From a virus: a stretch of 44,189 nt of DNA. The translations under genes and the position numbers were made by a program. Below are positions 43,413-44,189 of this stretch, piece after piece. Below the pieces are notes generated by a model that ran no database searches, was not told the DNA's origin, and saw only the letters and a list, made by a program, of their open reading frames with translations. The DNA is taken from positions 1 to 44,189 of the IMG/VR virus record IMGVR_UViG_3300044638_006229. One strand, written 5' to 3'. How positions within the stretch are numbered: the stretch's first letter is position 1; each line of letters starts with the position of its first letter.

Positions 43413-43598
43413 TTACTTAGTTGGATCACCTATAGAAGCATCTTCGACAATTGCTTTAATTTCATTTTCGATTTCTTTCATGCGTTCTTTGTAGCCAGCA
43501 GCTACATCTTTAAAATCTTTCTTTACATGCAAAAGATTTTCGGTTAGTTCATATACTTTCTTTTCGGCTTCAGCCTTTGTTAATTTAATATTACTCAT
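43413..43598 (-). CDS. Small helical protein, 61 residues
   Basis: This charged helical protein (LTKAEAEKKVYELTENLLHV, then GYKERMKEIENEIKAIVEDA) has a coiled-coil pattern throughout. The function is unknown. Its start is only 25 bases from the divergent plus-strand gene at 43624. A good promoter overlaps that neighbour's 5' end. AGAG close to the ATG may act as a weak ribosome site. It ends at the bidirectional terminator. Confidence 0.75.
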   Translation of the reverse strand: MSNIKLTKAEAEKKVYELTENLLHVKKDFKDVAAGYKERMKEIENEIKAIVEDASIGDPTK

Positions 43599-43615
43599 AA
43601 CTCTAATATATATTT

Positions 43616-43644
43616 AATATACAATGAATGAAGTAAATTTTCAA
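43616..43644 (-). promoter_or_regulatory. Sigma70-like promoter overlapping the divergent gene's start
   Basis: On the minus strand TTGAAA (43639-43644) and TATATT (43616-43621) are 17 bases apart. The -35 box lies inside the first codons of the plus-strand gene, so leftward and rightward transcription should interfere. Confidence 0.6.
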
Positions 43645-43845
43645 GATATAAAAATTAAAGATCACCATATAACAATCTGGGCTGATAGATTTATTGTTTT
43701 AAGACACCCAGAAAAATGTGATTTATATGAAGACGAAACTTGTAGAGAGAAAATGTTGGATTATCTACAAAAAGAAGGATATATAGATCCAGAAAAATGC
43801 AACTGTTTAGTATTTGATAGTTACATTGACTTTGAACCGCAATAA
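43624..43845 (+). CDS. Small acidic protein on the plus strand, 73 residues
   Basis: This unrecognised protein has a beta-type start (IKIKDHHITIWADRFIVLRH) and four cysteines: CDLYEDETC in the middle and CNC near the end. The pattern Cys-X7-Cys and Cys-X-Cys could bind a metal, but spacing does not match a known finger. It lies between the divergent promoter region and the terminator shared with the tmRNA gene. The start codon is the first ATG after the divergent gene and lacks a ribosome site. Confidence 0.75.
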   Translation: MNEVNFQDIKIKDHHITIWADRFIVLRHPEKCDLYEDETCREKMLDYLQKEGYIDPEKCNCLVFDSYIDFEPQ

Positions 43846-43873
43846 AAAAACCCCAAGCATAACTTGGGGTTTT
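43844..43873. terminator. Bidirectional terminator between the plus-strand gene and the tmRNA
   Basis: A CCCCAAG / CTTGGGG stem extended by A-T pairs, with loop CATAA, is flanked by As on the left and Ts on the right. It serves the plus-strand gene ending at 43845 and the minus-strand tmRNA ending at 43879. Confidence 0.88.
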
Positions 43874-43878
43874 AAAAA

Positions 43879-44189
43879 TGGTGGAGATGGCGAGGAGTCG
43901 CACCCCGCGTCCATAAAAAATTATTATTGCCAGACTACACGCTTATATATTTTGAATTGTTAGGAAGTAATAATGAAAAATATCTAAAAATATTACCCTT
44001 AAGATTTACTAATCTCTCGACCATTTACGCAAATCAAATATTTGGTCCAGTCCAATAATTTACACCCAACACAAATATCAGACTTCATTGTATTGAATGT
44101 GCAACAACTTAGGCTGCAAGGGCTACAACGTCATCGTAAGAGAAGTCATAGCTAACTACGTTATCTTCAGCAGTTAATGTTTCGATAGG
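43879..44189 (-). ncRNA. ssrA: tmRNA (ssrA), 3' part; 5' end outside window
   Basis: Transfer-messenger RNA rescues stalled ribosomes and tags unfinished proteins. The minus strand ends in GGACGCGGGGTGCGACTCC then TCGCCATCTCCACCA, the tRNA-like T arm and acceptor strand with encoded CCA (43879-43881). Upstream is a small frame ending with TAA at 44109-44111; from a GCT resume codon (44169-44171) it encodes AEDNVVSYDFSYDDVVALAA. The ALAA end is the classical ClpXP degron, and an A lies four bases before the resume codon, as in E. coli. The 20-codon tag is about twice E. coli's. About 195 bases of stem/pseudoknot region lie between tag and T arm. The 5' half of the tRNA-like domain lies beyond 44189. 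Phage-borne tmRNAs are known but uncommon. Confidence 0.92.
44109..44171 (-). other. tmRNA tag reading frame (20 codons plus stop)
   Basis: GCT at 44169-44171 is the proposed resume codon and TAA at 44109-44111 the stop. The encoded tag is acidic in its middle and hydrophobic at its end. The same frame stays open upstream to the window edge, so the resume codon rests on the Ala start and the A at -4. Confidence 0.75.

Noticed and set aside
43691-43903. Minus-strand frame running from the tmRNA end through the terminator into the plus-strand gene
   Set aside because: It crosses a tRNA-like RNA end and a hairpin terminator; the plus-strand gene is the more likely one.
43879-43920. A stand-alone tRNA
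   Set aside because: Only the T arm and acceptor strand are present; the preceding bases encode a tag ending ALAA, so this is the 3' end of a tmRNA.

Overview
The window is part of the genome of a tailed phage with a contractile tail, from the wider T4-like (myovirus) group. It is AT-rich, very gene-dense and almost entirely on the minus strand, so transcription runs from high to low coordinates. The assignment rests on a T4 gp18-type tail sheath, gp25- and gp6-type baseplate wedge proteins in the T4 order, a gp5-type hub/spike, a gp55-type late sigma factor, gp47/gp46-type recombination nuclease domains and a T4-like primase. The host cannot be read from the sequence. The heptosyltransferase-like enzyme hints at a Gram-negative environment, but that is weak evidence. 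No terminase, portal, capsid, integrase or DNA polymerase gene lies here.

Layout in transcription order, right to left. 43.9-44.2 kb: 3' part of a tmRNA on the minus strand, with an encoded proteolysis tag ending in ALAA. 42.5-43.9 kb: a mosaic of tiny genes on both strands with sigma70-like promoters and strong hairpin terminators, probably early or accessory genes. 41.4-42.4 kb: a PhoH-like ATPase and a small partner. 35.0-41.4 kb: four long or short fibre-type proteins, three with a common N-terminal module and one with a self-cleaving S74 chaperone. 34.4-34.9 kb: an Hsp20 chaperone with its own promoter and terminator. 31.8-34.3 kb: membrane/coiled-coil proteins and the gp55-like sigma factor with a very basic N-terminal tail. 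12.9-31.7 kb: the baseplate block (spike, glycine-zipper protein, gp25, gp6, DNRLRE-type protein, a 1504-residue protein, and several small adhesion or wedge proteins including a predicted seven-bladed FG-GAP beta-propeller). 8.3-12.9 kb: RuvC-like resolvase, primase and a single-chain Mre11-Rad50 (gp47-gp46) fusion. 3.1-8.3 kb: a glycan cassette (FkbM methyltransferase and two two-domain glycosyltransferases, one ending in a TibC-like heptosyltransferase domain with a four-cysteine finger). 1-3.1 kb: an unusually large tail sheath, cut by the window edge.

How it may work together. gp55 would direct late transcription of the structural genes. An 8-base box, TATTTATA in the gene direction (TATAAATA, the T4 late consensus, on the other strand), stands just upstream of five genes. 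At two of them it occupies the only space between a terminator and the start codon. The recombination/replication trio sits inside the late block. The glycan cassette lies directly upstream of the sheath gene and may decorate virion proteins such as the Ser/Gly-rich fibres, although acting on host glycans is equally open. The most novel-looking items are the gp47-gp46 fusion, the GT4/TibC-like fusion enzyme, the beta-propeller adhesin, the phage tmRNA with a 20-residue tag, and the TATTTATA start boxes.
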